A stretch of 64,000 bases of DNA from Phascolarctos cinereus (GCF_002099425.1 NW_018344186.1:434001-498000); one strand, 5' to 3'; positions 11,075-21,885 are shown, counted from the stretch's first letter. The notes: generated by a model not told the origin, from the sequence alone. Translations and numbers: made by a program.

Positions 11075-11288
11075 AGAGTAATTTGAAATAAGTCCAGAAA
11101 AGTAGGCAGGAGCCAGTGGCAGACTGTTAAGGACTTGCAATGCCAAACTGAAGAATTTATATTTTATCCTAAAAAAACGATAGGGAGTCACTAGAGCTTC
11201 TTGAGTAGGATAGTGACATGGTCAGATCTGTGCTTTAGGAATATAATTTTGGCACCTGTGTGGATGATGGATCAGAGAGGGGAGAGAC

Positions 11289-12465
11289 ATAAGACTTGTT
11301 CATCAAGAATGGGTCATGCTAGACTAACCTCATTTCCTTTTCCTGACAGTTAGTAGACTCATAGAGCATGAGAATGACATAGACGTAGTGCTTAGGACAA
11401 GGCATTTGACAAAGTTTCTCATGATATCTTTGTCAACAAGATGGAGAGATATGGGCCAGATGAGATAAAGTCTGATAGATTCTAAATCTGTAGAATTACT
11501 AGGTCCTTAGAGTAATGATTAATGGATCAATGTTAACATGGAAGCAGACTTCTAGTAGAAGGCTCCAAGTATTTATCCTTAGTCTTATTCAATTCAACAT
11601 TTTTATCAGTGACTTAGAAGGCACAAAATATATGCTTATCAAATCTGTAGATAATATAAAACTGAGAAGAATAGCTAACACATTGGATGACAGAGTTAAT
11701 ATCTGAAAAGACCTCAACTTGCTATAAGAGTGGACCAAAGCTAATAAGATGGAATTTTATAGGGCTAAAGGTAAAGTTCTGAACTTGAATATAAAAAAAA
11801 GAATCAGCTTCATAAATACAAGATGCAAGAAGCATGGCTAGACAACATTTTTGGGAGTAAAGCTCTGGGGATGTGAATATACTTCAGACTCAGTGAGTCA
11901 ATGGTATGACATGTCACTAAATAAACCTTTTTTCAAGGATGGAAAAGACAGGGACCAGACCTGTTATTTTAGTTTCTATCCATGAAGACCAGCATCTTTT
12001 CTATAACTTAAAGTCTTAGAGAGTTGCCTGGGGTCACTCAGGTTAAATGACTTGCCCATGGTTAAAGATCTAGAATGAATCTGATGTGCCAGAGTCATGA
12101 TTGAACCTTGGTTTTCCTGACTCTGAGGACAAGCCTCTACCCATTAGTTAACGCTAGTGGGTAGTGTAGTCTTTCACACCCAACACAGTGTGAGACTATG
12201 TTAATGAAGCCATCGCATCTAGAATAGGGGAGGTGGTCATCCAGCTTTATCTAGCCTTTGTCAAAGTGCAATTATTTTGTTCAATTCTGGATATTACATT
12301 TTAGGAAAGATAATTAGAAAAAAATACAAAAAAAGCAATTTAGGAAAGATATATGTTGAAGCATGTGCAAAGGAAGGTGATATGAATGGCTTGAAAACTA
12401 TGTAATTTAAGTGTGATTGAAAAACTGGGGACATTTATGCTGAAGAATGGAAGATTTGGGAGACT
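11289..12465 (+). repeat. L3/CR1 LINE, RT to 3' region, sense
   Basis: CR1-clade ORF2 remnants in order: GTCATGCTAGACTAACCTCA, CAAGGCATTTGACAAAGTTT (family motif KAFDKV), TTCAACATTTTTATCAGTGA (FNIFISDLE), TATCAAATCTGTAGATAATA (FADDTK region), GACATGTCAC, then after an inserted SINE GTTCAATTCTGGATATTACA and GAAGCATGTGCAAAGG. The 63-codon open frame at 11515-11706 is part of it. It is no longer coding. Confidence 0.75.
11985..12165 (-). repeat. MIR-like CORE-SINE, antisense, in L3/CR1
   Basis: Reversed core: GAGAGTTGCCTGGGGTCACT, TTAAATGACTTGCCCATGG, TTGAACCTTGGTTTTCCTGA. L3/CR1 continues on both sides. Confidence 0.65.
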
Positions 12466-13206
12466 AGGAAAAAAACAAAAGCAGCCTTTATTAGGCTGGT
12501 GCTTTGCCATATCTAATTACAAATACTTCTTATCTATTCATTGAAGCAGGACCTTGAGTAACTCCTTTGTAAGTCAGCTGTAAGGTTTGTGGACCAGTTG
12601 CATTTTCTGAATAATTGTGGAAGCAATGCAAATGCATTTCTTTGGACAATATTCTATAATTCAGACAGCACTTGAGATTGGCTTCCCACTCCCCAAATAG
12701 ACAAAAATCAGTGAAGATTTATTCTGACTGTGTATAGGCTTATTGGCTGCTTCTGCCAGAGTCTGATGAGAAACTACATTGAACTACAGTAGACAAAGTA
12801 TGAGGCATGTGGGTATAGGACTTGCTGAAAAGCAGCAAAATTCTGTGCACATGAGTGTATGCTTAGACAACAGGTTTGGGAAAGATGAAAATTCTGGCTT
12901 TGCACCTGCTGATCCTCTTCTCCTCACTTAGCAGCTCTCTCAGACCTGACCATGCTGTCCTATCTAAATTGAAATGGATACAGTGAGCACTGTGCCCACA
13001 ATGTTGAACCACTGACCTTCTGTCTTGCTCATCTCCTTCTTCTCCTCCACTTACCCATGATGAATAAGTGTAGGTATGTGGTGACAGATACCTCAAAGTG
13101 AATGTTACTCTGCTGGGCTGTTAGCCATATAAATCCATCAATTTTGTTTTCCCTTTGCAGTTTATAAGTGAAAACCACAAGAAAGAAAGTGCCTAAATGT
13201 CTGAAA

Positions 13207-13245
<39 letters not shown>

Positions 13246-13765
13246 TGGCCATGTCTGTGTGTTTGCATGTGTTTGAGCACTTGCATTCCAGCAGAAAGCA
13301 CTGGGGTGTCTAAAGACTTTTCTGTTCAGTGGTGTCTTCTTGCAAGAGTAAGACTGTGTTCATTCAAATATTGGCCATCATTCTATTTGACTTTACTGAT
13401 GTTCTCAGGTTGATACGTTCAAGATTAATGAGGCATTAGTTCTCAATCAAGGCACCATAATAAAAATGCCCATTTAGCTCCAGTGAATTGTATAGTTGCA
13501 ATAATTAATATCATTTGACCTTTGTATTTTGGGGTGGGATGATATATCGCTGTATTTTCCTGAGCAATGTCATAAAATTGATAGCTTGAATATTGCCGCT
13601 AGGATGGACCAGCAGTTCGTTTAAGTTAAATGCTACACTGGTAATTAATATATGATAGGTAAATCTTAGCAGATGATGTGTATTAATTTTTGTGCAGTGA
13701 TGCAGGAACTGGGGTGGCAAATTCAAATACCTGACTCGACCGCAGCATGAGGGCACTGCTTTCTG
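12466..13765. other. Unassigned intergenic sequence
   Basis: No gene or recognised interspersed repeat. It contains the GT microsatellite at 13209-13242. Open frames over that tract are repeat shadows. Confidence 0.4.
13209..13242. repeat. (GT)n microsatellite
   Basis: About 17 uninterrupted GT units. Confidence 0.95.
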
Positions 13766-14200
13766 GAACTTCAAGCCTTTCATAACCTGGTCCCTTTCCT
13801 ACCTTTCCATATTCTTACACTTCACTCCTCTCCTTGCAAAGTATGCTGCCCTACATGTTGTTCCTCTGAGGGAACTTATATGCAAACTCCATGTAGATGT
13901 CCTAACTGCTCTTAATGCTTAGAATGCTCTCCTGTTTTGTCTCAGGCTGTTAGCTTTTTGGACTTCCTTAGAGGCTCAGCTCAAATCCCATCTTCTGAAG
14001 GAGGCTTTTGCCAGCCCCACCCTCCTCTGGCACCTCACCCTCTGAGATTACCAGTCATCTGCACTGTCTATATTTTGTCTATACATAGTTATTTGTATGT
14101 GGTCTCCTTAGAATCTGAGGTCCTTGAGGGAAGGGCCTTTCTTTGCATGCCTAGGATGTAGCAAGTTCCCTGACCATAGTAAGTGCTTAATAACTTGCCT
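13766..14200 (+). repeat. L2 LINE 3' end, sense
   Basis: CCTTTCCTACCTTTCCATAT, TGCTTAGAATGCTCTCCTG, GGCTCAGCTCAAATCCCATC and the terminus GGTCCTTGAGGGAAGGGCC then AGTAAGTGCTTAATAACTTG. Confidence 0.75.
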
Positions 14201-14234
14201 AATTACAAGTAGAAGTTGGAACCCTGGGAGATAA

Positions 14235-15050
14235 TTTTTAAAAATATAATTTAATTTATTTTTTGTTCCATTTTAAGTTCTGAACTGTCTCCCTTCCATC
14301 CCTCCCCACATTAGAGGCCACCATTTAACACACACTTATGTATACAATGCATGTATATGAATATGTATACATATATATATATATATACATATATATATAC
14401 ATATATATATATATATGTAAAACCATACTATGAATGCTTATGTTTATCAATTCTTTTTCCTAAGGTGAATAGTATCTTCCTTCATAGGTCCTTTGTAGGT
14501 GTTCTGAGTATTTATAATACTCAGTATAACTTAGTCATTCACACATTCTTTGAACAATATTGCTATTATTGTATACAATATTCTCTTGGTTCTGCTCATT
14601 TTATTCTTCATTATTTCATGGAAGTCTTTCCATGTTTCTCTAAAATCAACCTACTTATCATTTCTTACAGCATAGAAAGATTCCATCACAATCATATACT
14701 ACAACTTGTTCAGCCATTCCCTAATTGATGAGCATCCCCTCTCAATTTCAAGTTCTTTGCCACCATAAAGAGGGCTGCTATAAATATTTTAGAACATGTA
14801 GGTTCTTTTCCTTTTTCCATAATCATCTTAGGAAACAGACCTAATAGCGGTGTCACTGTGTCAAAAGGTATACACAGTCTTATAACTCTTTGGGCATAAT
14901 TCCAGATTGCTCTCCAAAATGGGTAGATTAGTTCACAGTTGCATCAACATTGAATGAGTGTCTCAATTTTTCCACAACCCCATCAACCTTTGTCATTTTC
15001 CCCTTCTATCACTTTAGCCAATCTGATAGGTAAGATATAAGAGAATTCTT
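14235..15050 (-). repeat. L1 3' end, antisense
   Basis: Reversed L1 3'UTR and ORF2 end: AGAGGCCACCATTTAACACA, TATTGTATACAATATTCTCT, CATAGAAAGATTCCATCACA, GTTCAGCCATTCCCTAATTG, GCTATAAATATTTTAGAACA, CAAAAGGTATACACAGTCTT, TAGCCAATCTGATAGGTAAG. It includes the TA/TATG microsatellite usual in this L1 3'UTR (14355-14418). Confidence 0.8.
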
Positions 15051-15228
15051 ATGAAAAAGAATCTAGAATTCCTACTGAGCTCAATTTTCATGTGTGCACT
15101 AGCATTTAGGTGGCACTGTTGAAACCACTTTTACCCGCCACATCATTGAGGTAGCACAAATAGTACAATATAGCTCACATTATGAGTCACACCCACTTGT
15201 AATGACACAAGGCTTCCCATGTCTTGTC

Positions 15229-15419
15229 AGAAGTTTGTCCTCTGGGGGGCAGCTAGGTGGTGCAGTGGATAGAGTACTGGCCCTGAAGTCAGGAGGACCT
15301 GAGTTCAAATCCAGCCTCATACCAAACACTTGGTACTTACTAGCTGTGTGACCCTAGGCAAGTCACTTAACCTCAATTGTCTAAAAAGAGAGAGAAAGAA
15401 AGAAAAGAAGTTTGCCTCT
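15229..15419 (+). repeat. tRNA-head CORE-SINE with target-site duplications
   Basis: The SINE occupies about 15244-15405: GGGGGGCAGCTAGGTGGTGC head, GAGTTCAAATCCAGCC (B box), GCAAGTCACTTAACC core, then a GA/GAAA-rich tail. It is flanked by near-perfect duplications, AGAAGTTTGTCCTCT (15229-15243) and AGAAGTTTGCCTCT (15406-15419). The intact duplications make it one of the younger elements here. Insertion by L1-type target priming is inferred. Confidence 0.9.
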
Positions 15420-16595
15420 ATGTCTGTGGTTTAAGACAATTAGGAGGAAAAGGAAGACCATTCCTATCTTTGGCACGACTTTGAACCTCTCCAAGGTCCT
15501 ATGGATTCTTTGCGCAAGCGTCGTTTTAGGTCTAGAAGTAGACTATTTGCCTCCTGCCATCCCTATGTGATCACCATTTTGGATGGAGTAAGCAATTATT
15601 TATGAATGTGATTTGAGGGACACTAGTAGACCCCCTACTCTCTCCTTTCTTAATTTCAAAGAAAACCTCTACTAGTTTGTCTCTATACCTGGAAATTACC
15701 AGCATGTTGAATCACCTTATTGTGATTTAACAGTCTCCATTGAAGTGCAAATATATTATTTATGAGTAAAGTAATGAGTAAAGTATGAGTAAAGTAAACT
15801 CATCATCTAAAGCTAATCAGTAATCATGGGCTAATTTGTAATATTAGCAGAGGAGGTTTTGAGAAAATTGAACATAAGACAGGTGAGTTTTGTTGTGGGA
15901 ATTCCCTAGCCTCGGTTCCATGTGAACCCAGGGAAAATCTCATCCATGATGGGGTTTATAAGATGGGTGGGGAGGGGAATGGCATTTCAAAAAGGAATAA
16001 CCAAACTAAAAAGATTTACTAGTGTGCTAAGGAAGACTTCTTGGGCTGGCAGTAACTTTGGCTTCTTAGGGTACAGATTGAGGGGTTCATTTTATAGCTT
16101 TTTACATTCACTTAGAGTACAAAGCCAATCAGGGAGCTTCCCTGGCAGAAAGGAAATGGGAGGGAGGAGAGATATGAAAATCTTAGAGACACAAGAATTG
16201 ATAAAGATCAGATGGGATATTCTTATTAGGGAAAATGCATTTCTCTGTAGTTCCTAATCTGTGAGATAGTGGAGCCCTTAGTCAAGATAGAATCAGTCTG
16301 ACTCATCTTCTTATGATCCTGAGAATAAAGTACAGCCTGATGGTCTCTTATTGTCAAACTCTATAGCTCAGTCTCTTTGGCCCCAGAATTCAGGTTAGCC
16401 CTAATTCTGAGATTTCTTTATTAGGAGAAATATTTTCCCCAAACTCACAGTATTTATGTTCACCCTCCTACATAGTTTCAATGGTGGAAATAAGGAAGAG
16501 GAAGGTGCTTTGACTAGGGAAGGCAGACTTTGACTTTACAAAGTAGGGAGGATATAGGTCACTGATAAGGACACTGGGTACCTTAGTGAATAATC
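15420..16595. other. Unassigned interval with a possible LTR-like stretch
   Basis: No gene is seen. About 15890-16400 has a promoter-like and AATAAA-bearing layout (near 16323) that could be a fossil retroviral LTR, but no family, paired end or flanking duplication could be shown. The 111-codon frame at 15922-16257 falls inside it and has no recognisable domain. Confidence 0.25.
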
Positions 16596-16599
16596 CTAA

Positions 16600-16655
16600 T
16601 GGATCCTGGATTATAGTAGATGCTTAATAAATGTTTGTTGATATGTTGACTAAGG
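16600..16655 (+). repeat. L2 LINE 3' terminus scrap, sense
   Basis: TAGTAGATGCTTAATAAATG then TTTGTTGATATGTTGACT matches the L2 end. Confidence 0.65.
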
Positions 16656-16864
16656 GGACTCAAAAAGGAATGAAGCATAAAGGCAGCCTTTTTCTACTTG
16701 ACAGTTTTGCCTAGGCCCTGTACAAAAATCTTGGTATTATAAAACTGTACAGCCATACATAGAGATGGACAGCTAGATGCTCATAGATGTGATTGATACA
16801 CAGATCAGTAGTAGAGAACTGAAAATAAATACTGATGAAAATTTAAATAAAGTAAAATCTCTAA

Positions 16865-16990
16865 AATGAGATATTACCACCTGTAGTAGCTTTCTTAAAG
16901 GATTGTTGTAAGAATCAAGTGAAAATCAAATATGTAAAGTGCTTTGCAAACCTTAAAACACTATACAGATATCAACTATTATTATGAGTA
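16865..16990 (+). repeat. MIR/CORE-SINE 3' part, sense
   Basis: GGATTGTTGTAAGAATCAAG, TGTAAAGTGCTTTGCAAACC and TATTATTATGAG are the usual 3' third of marsupial MIR-type SINEs. Confidence 0.65.
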
Positions 16991-17019
16991 AGAATGATAA
17001 TAATAATTAATAAAATATA

Positions 17020-17261
17020 TATAGAAATAGGAAAGTCTAAAGACAGATACATAGATCAATAGGTATCAATATACAAACATATAAAGAAATACATAGACAG
17101 ATAAGCACGCAGAGGAAAACATAGGTGCAAAAATAGATAGACTAATAGATTACAACAGATAGATTTAACACTTAGAGAAGTGAATGAACAGACAGAAAAT
17201 ACGGATAGATAAATAGACAGAGACACCCATAGATGTGTATGAAAATAGATGTATAGAGTCA
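17020..17261. repeat. Degenerate GATA/ATAG cryptic repeat
   Basis: Scattered ATAGA, GATA and ACATAGACAGATA units without a clean period. The same texture resumes after the MAR1 insertion at 17520, which suggests an aged microsatellite split by the SINE. Confidence 0.6.
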
Positions 17262-17520
17262 GGTGGACAGCTAGATGACTCTGCACAGAGTACTGGGCCT
17301 AGAGTCAGGAAGACCTGAGTTCAAATCTGGGCTCAGATACTTACTAGCTGTGTGACCCCTGGCAAGTCACTTAACCCTGTTTGCCTCAGTTTCCTCATCT
17401 GTAAAATGAGCTGGAAAAGAAAATGGCAAACCACTCCAGTGTTTTTGCTAAGAAAACCCCAAAAAGGATCAGGAAGAGTTGAATACAACTGAAAAAAAAG
17501 TGACCAAACAACAAAAACAT
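17262..17520 (+). repeat. MAR1 SINE, sense, near full length
   Basis: GACAGCTAGATGACTCTGCA head, GAGTTCAAATCTGGGC, GGCAAGTCACTTAACCCTG, CCTCATCTGTAAAATGAGCT, then the RTE-type tail AAATGGCAAACCACTCCAG, GAAAACCCC and ACAACTGAAAAAAAAGTGACC. Confidence 0.9.
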
Positions 17521-17995
17521 AGACTGATATGTAGAGAGCCAGAACTAAATAAATGCAATAGTTAGGCGCTTAGCTCCAACTATTTCAGATGAAAGAAATA
17601 AGCCAAGTAAAAGTTTAGCATGAATTTGACACTCTGCTGTTTGGTTTGGTATGAAATGGGAAAAAAAAAAGAAAACCTTAGACTCGAGAATGATCATAAA
17701 AGGGATAGCAATAAAGTTTCTATCCTTCATTTAAACAAAGCAAAGGGGCAGCAGAGACTATAATGAAATTAGCTTCTCAGAGGGCCCTGAGTCTATAACC
17801 AAGAAATTTCCTCCTCATTCTGGGTTTGGGGGCTTTGCAAAATGGGAAGTAGATTATGAAGAAGCTTTTGTGATCCTGGCATCACAGAGACAATGTAGAT
17901 CTTTCCTTAACTGAAAAGACAAGAATTGGGCTATCATGTATTAAGCTAGGTCAATTTCTTGGGGAAAGTTTTTAGTTTAATTTCATTCTAAACTA
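17521..17995. other. Unassigned intergenic sequence
   Basis: Nothing recognised. Confidence 0.3.
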
Positions 17996-17999
17996 CATG

Positions 18000-18415
18000 A
18001 CCTCTGTGTGCAAGTTGGGCCTCACCATGTGGGTAACCTTTGGAAAGCTCTCTGAGCCTCACTTTCTTCATCTGTAAAATGGGGGGGGTTGGTCTAGAAG
18101 ACTTTGGAGATCACTTCCAGCTTTACCTCTATGATTCTATGATCCTGAGTCATTTGGTCTTAGTACATGGCAATGGAAAGGGCCCTGGGATTTGTTCTTA
18201 TAGGACCAACCCTGATTTTACCTGACAATCAGTGGTGAAGAAGACACCGAGGATTATAAGATGATAGAATCAGAGCTGGAAGTGACCTTAGAGATCACCT
18301 AGTCTCCTCCTTTAATTTCCAGATGATGAAACTGAAGCAGACAGAGGTTAAATAACTTGTTCATGATCACACAGATAATAAATATCCTTAGTACCTTCTT
18401 TTGTAGTTCTAAATC
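18000..18415. repeat. Two MIR copies in opposite orientation
   Basis: A sense MIR 3' half at 18000-18150 (GAGCCTCACTTTCTTCATCT, GTAAAATGG) and an antisense MIR at 18255-18415 (GATAGAATCAGAGCTGGAAG, AGATGATGAAACTGAAGC, AATAACTTGTTCATGATCAC). Confidence 0.65.
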
Positions 18416-18462
18416 TATGTCGCTCAATTATAAGATAGCTTTCATTTTGTACTTGAATGTTT

Positions 18463-18703
18463 GTTGTCTTTCAGTAGCTCAGTTGTATCCCACTCTTTGT
18501 GACCCCATATGATGTTTTCTGGGTAAAGATACTGGGGTGATTGCCATTTCCTTCTCCAGTTCATTTTACTGATGGGGAAACTGAGGCAAATAGGGTTAAG
18601 TGACTTGCTTAGGGTCACACAGTTAATAAGTGTCTGAGGCCATATTTGAATGCAGCTTCTGACTCTAGGCCCTGTGCTCTATACACAGACCCACCTAGCT
18701 GCC
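18463..18703 (-). repeat. MAR1 SINE, antisense
   Basis: It begins with the reversed RTE-type tail (CTCAGTTGTATCCCACTC, TTTGTGACCCCATATGATG, GCCATTTCCTTCTCCAG), then the reversed core (GTGACTTGCTTAGGGTCACA), and ends at CCACCTAGCTGCC, the reversed head. Confidence 0.9.
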
Positions 18704-18830
18704 TTGAATTTTAGAGTCTTATTTGTGGTAAAATGCTATACTTCAAATAGGAAGAAATATAATTTTGCAGATATTTAGCTGCAATAGGTGCTATTAATAT
18801 GGAAGATAAAGTGATGGACACTGGAATTTT

Positions 18831-18846
18831 CCTAATATATATATAT

Positions 18847-18888
<42 letters not shown>

Positions 18889-19040
18889 TTTTTTTTTTTG
18901 CTAGGCAGTGGGGTTAAGTGACCCAGGGTCACACAGCTAGTGAGTGTTATGTGTCCAAGGTCGGATTTGAACTCAGGTCCTCCTGACTCCAGGGCTGGTA
19001 CTCTATCCACTGAGCCACCTAGCTGCCCCCCTAATATATT
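18831..19040 (-). repeat. tRNA-head CORE-SINE, antisense, with TA-expanded tail and target duplications
   Basis: The SINE body is about 18900-19029 (GGGTTAAGTGACCCAGGGTC, GGATTTGAACTCAGGTCC, GCCACCTAGCTGCCCC). Its tail, at left, is a T run plus a TA microsatellite (18839-18885). The flanks CCTAATATAT (18831-18840) and CCTAATATATT (19030-19040) are the target duplication. It split a MIR whose remainder follows. Confidence 0.85.
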
Positions 19041-19215
19041 TCTTATGAGCTGTGTGACCCTGGGTGAGTCACTTAACTTCTGCCTCAATTCTTTATCTAT
19101 AACATGAAAATAATAATAGCACCTAGTTCTCAGGGCTATTGTTAGGATAAAATGAGATGACATGGACAACATTTTGCAGTTACAGCACTATGTAAATGTT
19201 ATTATTAATTGTTAG
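19041..19215 (+). repeat. MIR-type SINE 3' two-thirds, sense
   Basis: GAGCTGTGTGACCCTGGGTG, AGTCACTTAACTTCTGCC, AATAATAGCACCTAGTTCTC, and ATGTAAATGTTATTATTAAT. Confidence 0.75.
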
Positions 19216-19364
19216 TCCTAAAGATCTCAATTGCTTCACACAGAATCATAGAATCTGTAGGTTGGATAGAAACTTTAGAATTGGCAGAGTCCTTCCTCCT
19301 GGATATGTGTAAATCATGCCAAGAAAATTTCTATGCCATTTTAAAAATCTGAAGTGAATATCTC

Positions 19365-19532
19365 TTTCTAGACTACTCCGTTTTTGGCTAGGCAATGGGG
19401 TAGAATGACTTGCCAGTCATACAGCTAGTAAGTGTTATATGTGTGAGGCCAGATTTGAACTCAGGTCCTCCAGAATCTAGGGCTGGTGCTCTATCTACTG
19501 TGCCACCTACCTGCCCCTTTCTAGCCTACTCT
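19365..19532 (-). repeat. tRNA-head CORE-SINE, antisense, with target duplications
   Basis: Reversed SINE at about 19380-19517 (GGCCAGATTTGAACTCAGGT, TGTGCCACCTACCTGCCCC) between TTTCTAGACTACTCC (19365-19379) and TTTCTAGCCTACTCT (19518-19532). The two flanks differ at two bases. Confidence 0.85.
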
Positions 19533-20129
19533 GAAAGAAGCCTTGCTGTCACATGGTGTTTCCATGGTTCTCACCAGCCAAAATCACTCTTGAAGTAGCT
19601 TTAGTTCCATTTATCCAAAGACAGTAGCATGGTGTTAGTAGATACACTTTTCACAAGCTGAAATAAAAAAGACCGCAGTTCAAATTCTGCCTTGGGCATT
19701 AAATAGTAGCGTATTCCAAAAGTCATTTAATTAACCTCTTTGGGTCTCTTCTGCTTGGCATTTAAAATTCTTCACAATTTGATTCCAGCTTCTCCCAGCT
19801 GTTTTCATATTACTCCCTCCCACGTACTTTATATTCTAGTCAAACTGGCCCACTTTCTATTAGGCATACAAGACATCCCTTCTCCTACCTCTGTGTTCTT
19901 GCATAGGCTTCCTCTCTACCCACAATGCTCACTTTCCTCACCTCTACCTCTTGGAATCCCTACCTGTCTTCGAGACTGGGTTCAGATGTCACTTCTTACC
20001 CTTTCCCTGTCACCATAAATGACTTAACTTTTACATTTTTATGTATTTTGTACATATTTAACTGTATTTCTCCCCTATATCCCCCAGTAGAATATAAGCT
20101 CCTTAAGGGCAGAGACTATTTCTTTCTTT

Positions 20130-20275
20130 CTTTTTTTTTCTCATGGCTCTAGGAGCAAGTGACTTGTCCAGGGTCACACAGCTAGGAAGTGTCAAGTATC
20201 TGAGGCTAGATTTGAACTCAGGTCCTCCTGACTCCAGGGCCAGTGCTCTATCCACTGCGCCACCTAGACACCCTA
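20130..20275 (-). repeat. tRNA-head CORE-SINE, antisense
   Basis: GACTTGTCCAGGGTCACACA, GCTAGATTTGAACTCAGG, CACTGCGCCACCTAGACACC. It sits in the L2 3' end, with a TTTC-rich tail at left. Confidence 0.85.
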
Positions 20276-20277
20276 AA

Positions 20278-20437
20278 ACTCATCTTCGTGAGTTTAAATC
20301 TGACCTTAGACACTTATTAGCTGTGTGACCCTGGGCAAGTTGAGAAGAAAATGGCAAACCACTCCAGTATCTTTGCCTGGAAAATCCCAAATGGGGTCAT
20401 GAAGAGTCACAAACAACCGAAAAACTACTGAACAGTA
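20278..20437 (+). repeat. MAR1 SINE, 5'-truncated, sense
   Basis: GTGTGACCCTGGGCAAGTTG, then directly the tail GGCAAACCACTCCAGTATC, CCCAAATGGGGTCATGAAG, AGTCACAAACAACCGAAAAA. The segment between core and tail is missing. Confidence 0.85.
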
Positions 20438-20529
20438 ATAGTGCCTAGACTGGAGCCTGGCACATATTTGTTGATTAAATGCTTGTTGAATAAATGAATG
20501 AATCGAACAGAGAATATGAAAGCACTCTT

Positions 20530-20650
20530 CCAACTAGTCAATTACTTACTATCTGTATAATGCTGGGCAAGTTGCTTCTTTTCTCTGGGTCTCAGTTTCC
20601 TTATCTGTAAAACTAGAGGTTAAACAAGATGACCTCTACATTCCATGATC
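20530..20650 (+). repeat. MIR 3' half, sense
   Basis: AATGCTGGGCAAGTTGCTTC, GGGTCTCAGTTTCCTTATCT, GACCTCTACATTCC. Confidence 0.65.
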
Positions 20651-20659
20651 ATGTTGATT

Positions 20660-21310
20660 GGCAATATGACATTCCCCAAAGCACAGAGAATCTGGGGAAT
20701 ATTTAATATGACCTAGTTAATACTATCACCCTAAAGGAGAATATTGTCCTCTTCATTCCTTACAAGGAAAAACCTTCCTTCCCTTTCTAGGTAGAATCAT
20801 CATTAATTATTCCCCCCAAGTATAAATTTTCCCTTGATGTTCTTTTTCCACCCTCAGAATTCACACAAGTTCTTTCTAGCCAGTGGAGATGAATGATTGG
20901 TTAGGTATAATTCTCTTGGTGTGAAATGGAAACCTCATGGAAGTGACTTCTTTGCCATTGCTTATCAGGTGTGCTATCTCCTGACACTTTGAAATTTGTG
21001 TTCTACTCTCTATGTGCTATAGTTCAATGTTCTCTGAAAGACTTAAACAAGGGCTCTTTCCACGAAGGCTGACCTTCTATTCGGGATCTACTGTATTAAT
21101 GTGGAGGTAATCCTTGCTATTTAGCTCAAAGGTAGAGGCCCTGTAAGGGCAAAGGAGAGGTTTATGTGCCATGACTTAAATAAGAAAGAGATAAAATCTT
21201 CTTTTCTCCCCCCCAAAAAAAAAACTATAAAATTTACCTCATCTGTTATTGCGGGGCTTCTAATTCTTTCATTAGTAATTAAAGGTCCACAGTTCCAAAA
21301 TACCATTATT
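20660..21310. other. Unassigned intergenic sequence
   Basis: No gene or repeat recognised. Confidence 0.35.
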
Positions 21311-21314
21311 AAAA

Positions 21315-21885
21315 TGTTGTTGTTGTGTTTGTCCTTGATGATGACATGACTTGCAATTGACTTTGATTTGAGTGAGGAAGCGCTGTGCAAAGTTACCAGC
21401 CTCACTTTCTCCTCCAGAGCCATCTGGGTCCAGTGGCCAGATATCCATCAGGACGACTGGAGAAGGCTCAGGATGCAATGGGAGACCTGGCCCTTTTAAG
21501 CTAAGGTCTTTTCAGGTTCTCACTTTGAATGAGGCAACACCCATTCAGTGAATAGGCCTCTTCAAGAAGTGAGTCAAGGGATGGCCCCTTTAATAAAAAA
21601 AAAAAAAATCTAACTGGTCGGTGAAGACCCGGGGTGACTGGCTGAAAGAGAAACAGTTACTATTTACATTCACTCTGAGCCAGGAGGGCCCAAAAAATAA
21701 CCATTAAGTGGTGCTTAGGCAGGGACCTTATTGTCCAATCTATGAGCTCCAGAGTGAATTGGGTTTAAGGCTTGGTCTTTGAGAGACAGAGAGATGTAGC
21801 CAGTAAACCCCAAGTTAACTAGGTAGCTTTCCACCATGAAAATTTAGCTTCCTTTGGGCAGAACACCCTCAGGTAAGGGGAGAGG
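21315..21885. repeat. Unclassified dispersed repeat, long copy
   Basis: The left part (21318-21545) shares a colinear set of motifs with 39128-39300: GATGACATGACTTGCAA, GTGCAAAGT and AGCCTCA, then TTTCTCCTC. It continues past an A-rich run at 21594-21607 through GAACTTATTGTCC-type unassigned sequence to about 21885. I believe this is a marsupial interspersed repeat but cannot name the family. Confidence 0.5.

Larger units (their letters stand above)
10120..11288 (-). repeat. L2 LINE, antisense, split by a sense L2
   Basis: The left piece (10120-10490) is the reversed L2 3' end (AGCATTTATTAAGTGCATAC, then GTGCTAAGCACTAGGAT) with body to AGTAAGTGGGCCAGTG. The right piece (11075-11288) resumes the same body (TAATTTGAAATAAGTCCAG, GGGAGTCACTAGAGCTTC, GTGACATGGTCAGATCTG). 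The order is colinear, so the intervening sense L2 inserted later. Confidence 0.75.
19745..20500 (+). repeat. L2 LINE 3' end, sense, carrying SINE and MAR1
   Basis: L2 segments run CTGCTTGGCATTTAAAATTC, TCCCTCCCACGTACTTTATA, GGCTTCCTCTCTACCCACAA, AGAATATAAGCTCCTTAAGG. After two SINEs the terminus resumes at 20438 (GTGCCTAGACTGGAGCCTGG, TTGTTGAATAAATGAATG). Confidence 0.75.

Noticed and set aside
15244-15330. tRNA-like start with A/B boxes as a tRNA gene
   Set aside because: It is the head of a SINE; the cloverleaf is not complete and the element continues into the CORE.
15890-16400. Possible fossil LTR
   Set aside because: It has a polyadenylation signal and a leader-like layout but no recognised family, paired end or flanking duplication. 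Kept only as a note in the features.
17020-17260. CRISPR-like or satellite array
   Set aside because: Units are irregular tetranucleotides with no fixed repeat and spacer; it is a decayed microsatellite.
18711-19172. 153-codon minus-strand frame
   Set aside because: It spans a SINE, its TA tail and a MIR.
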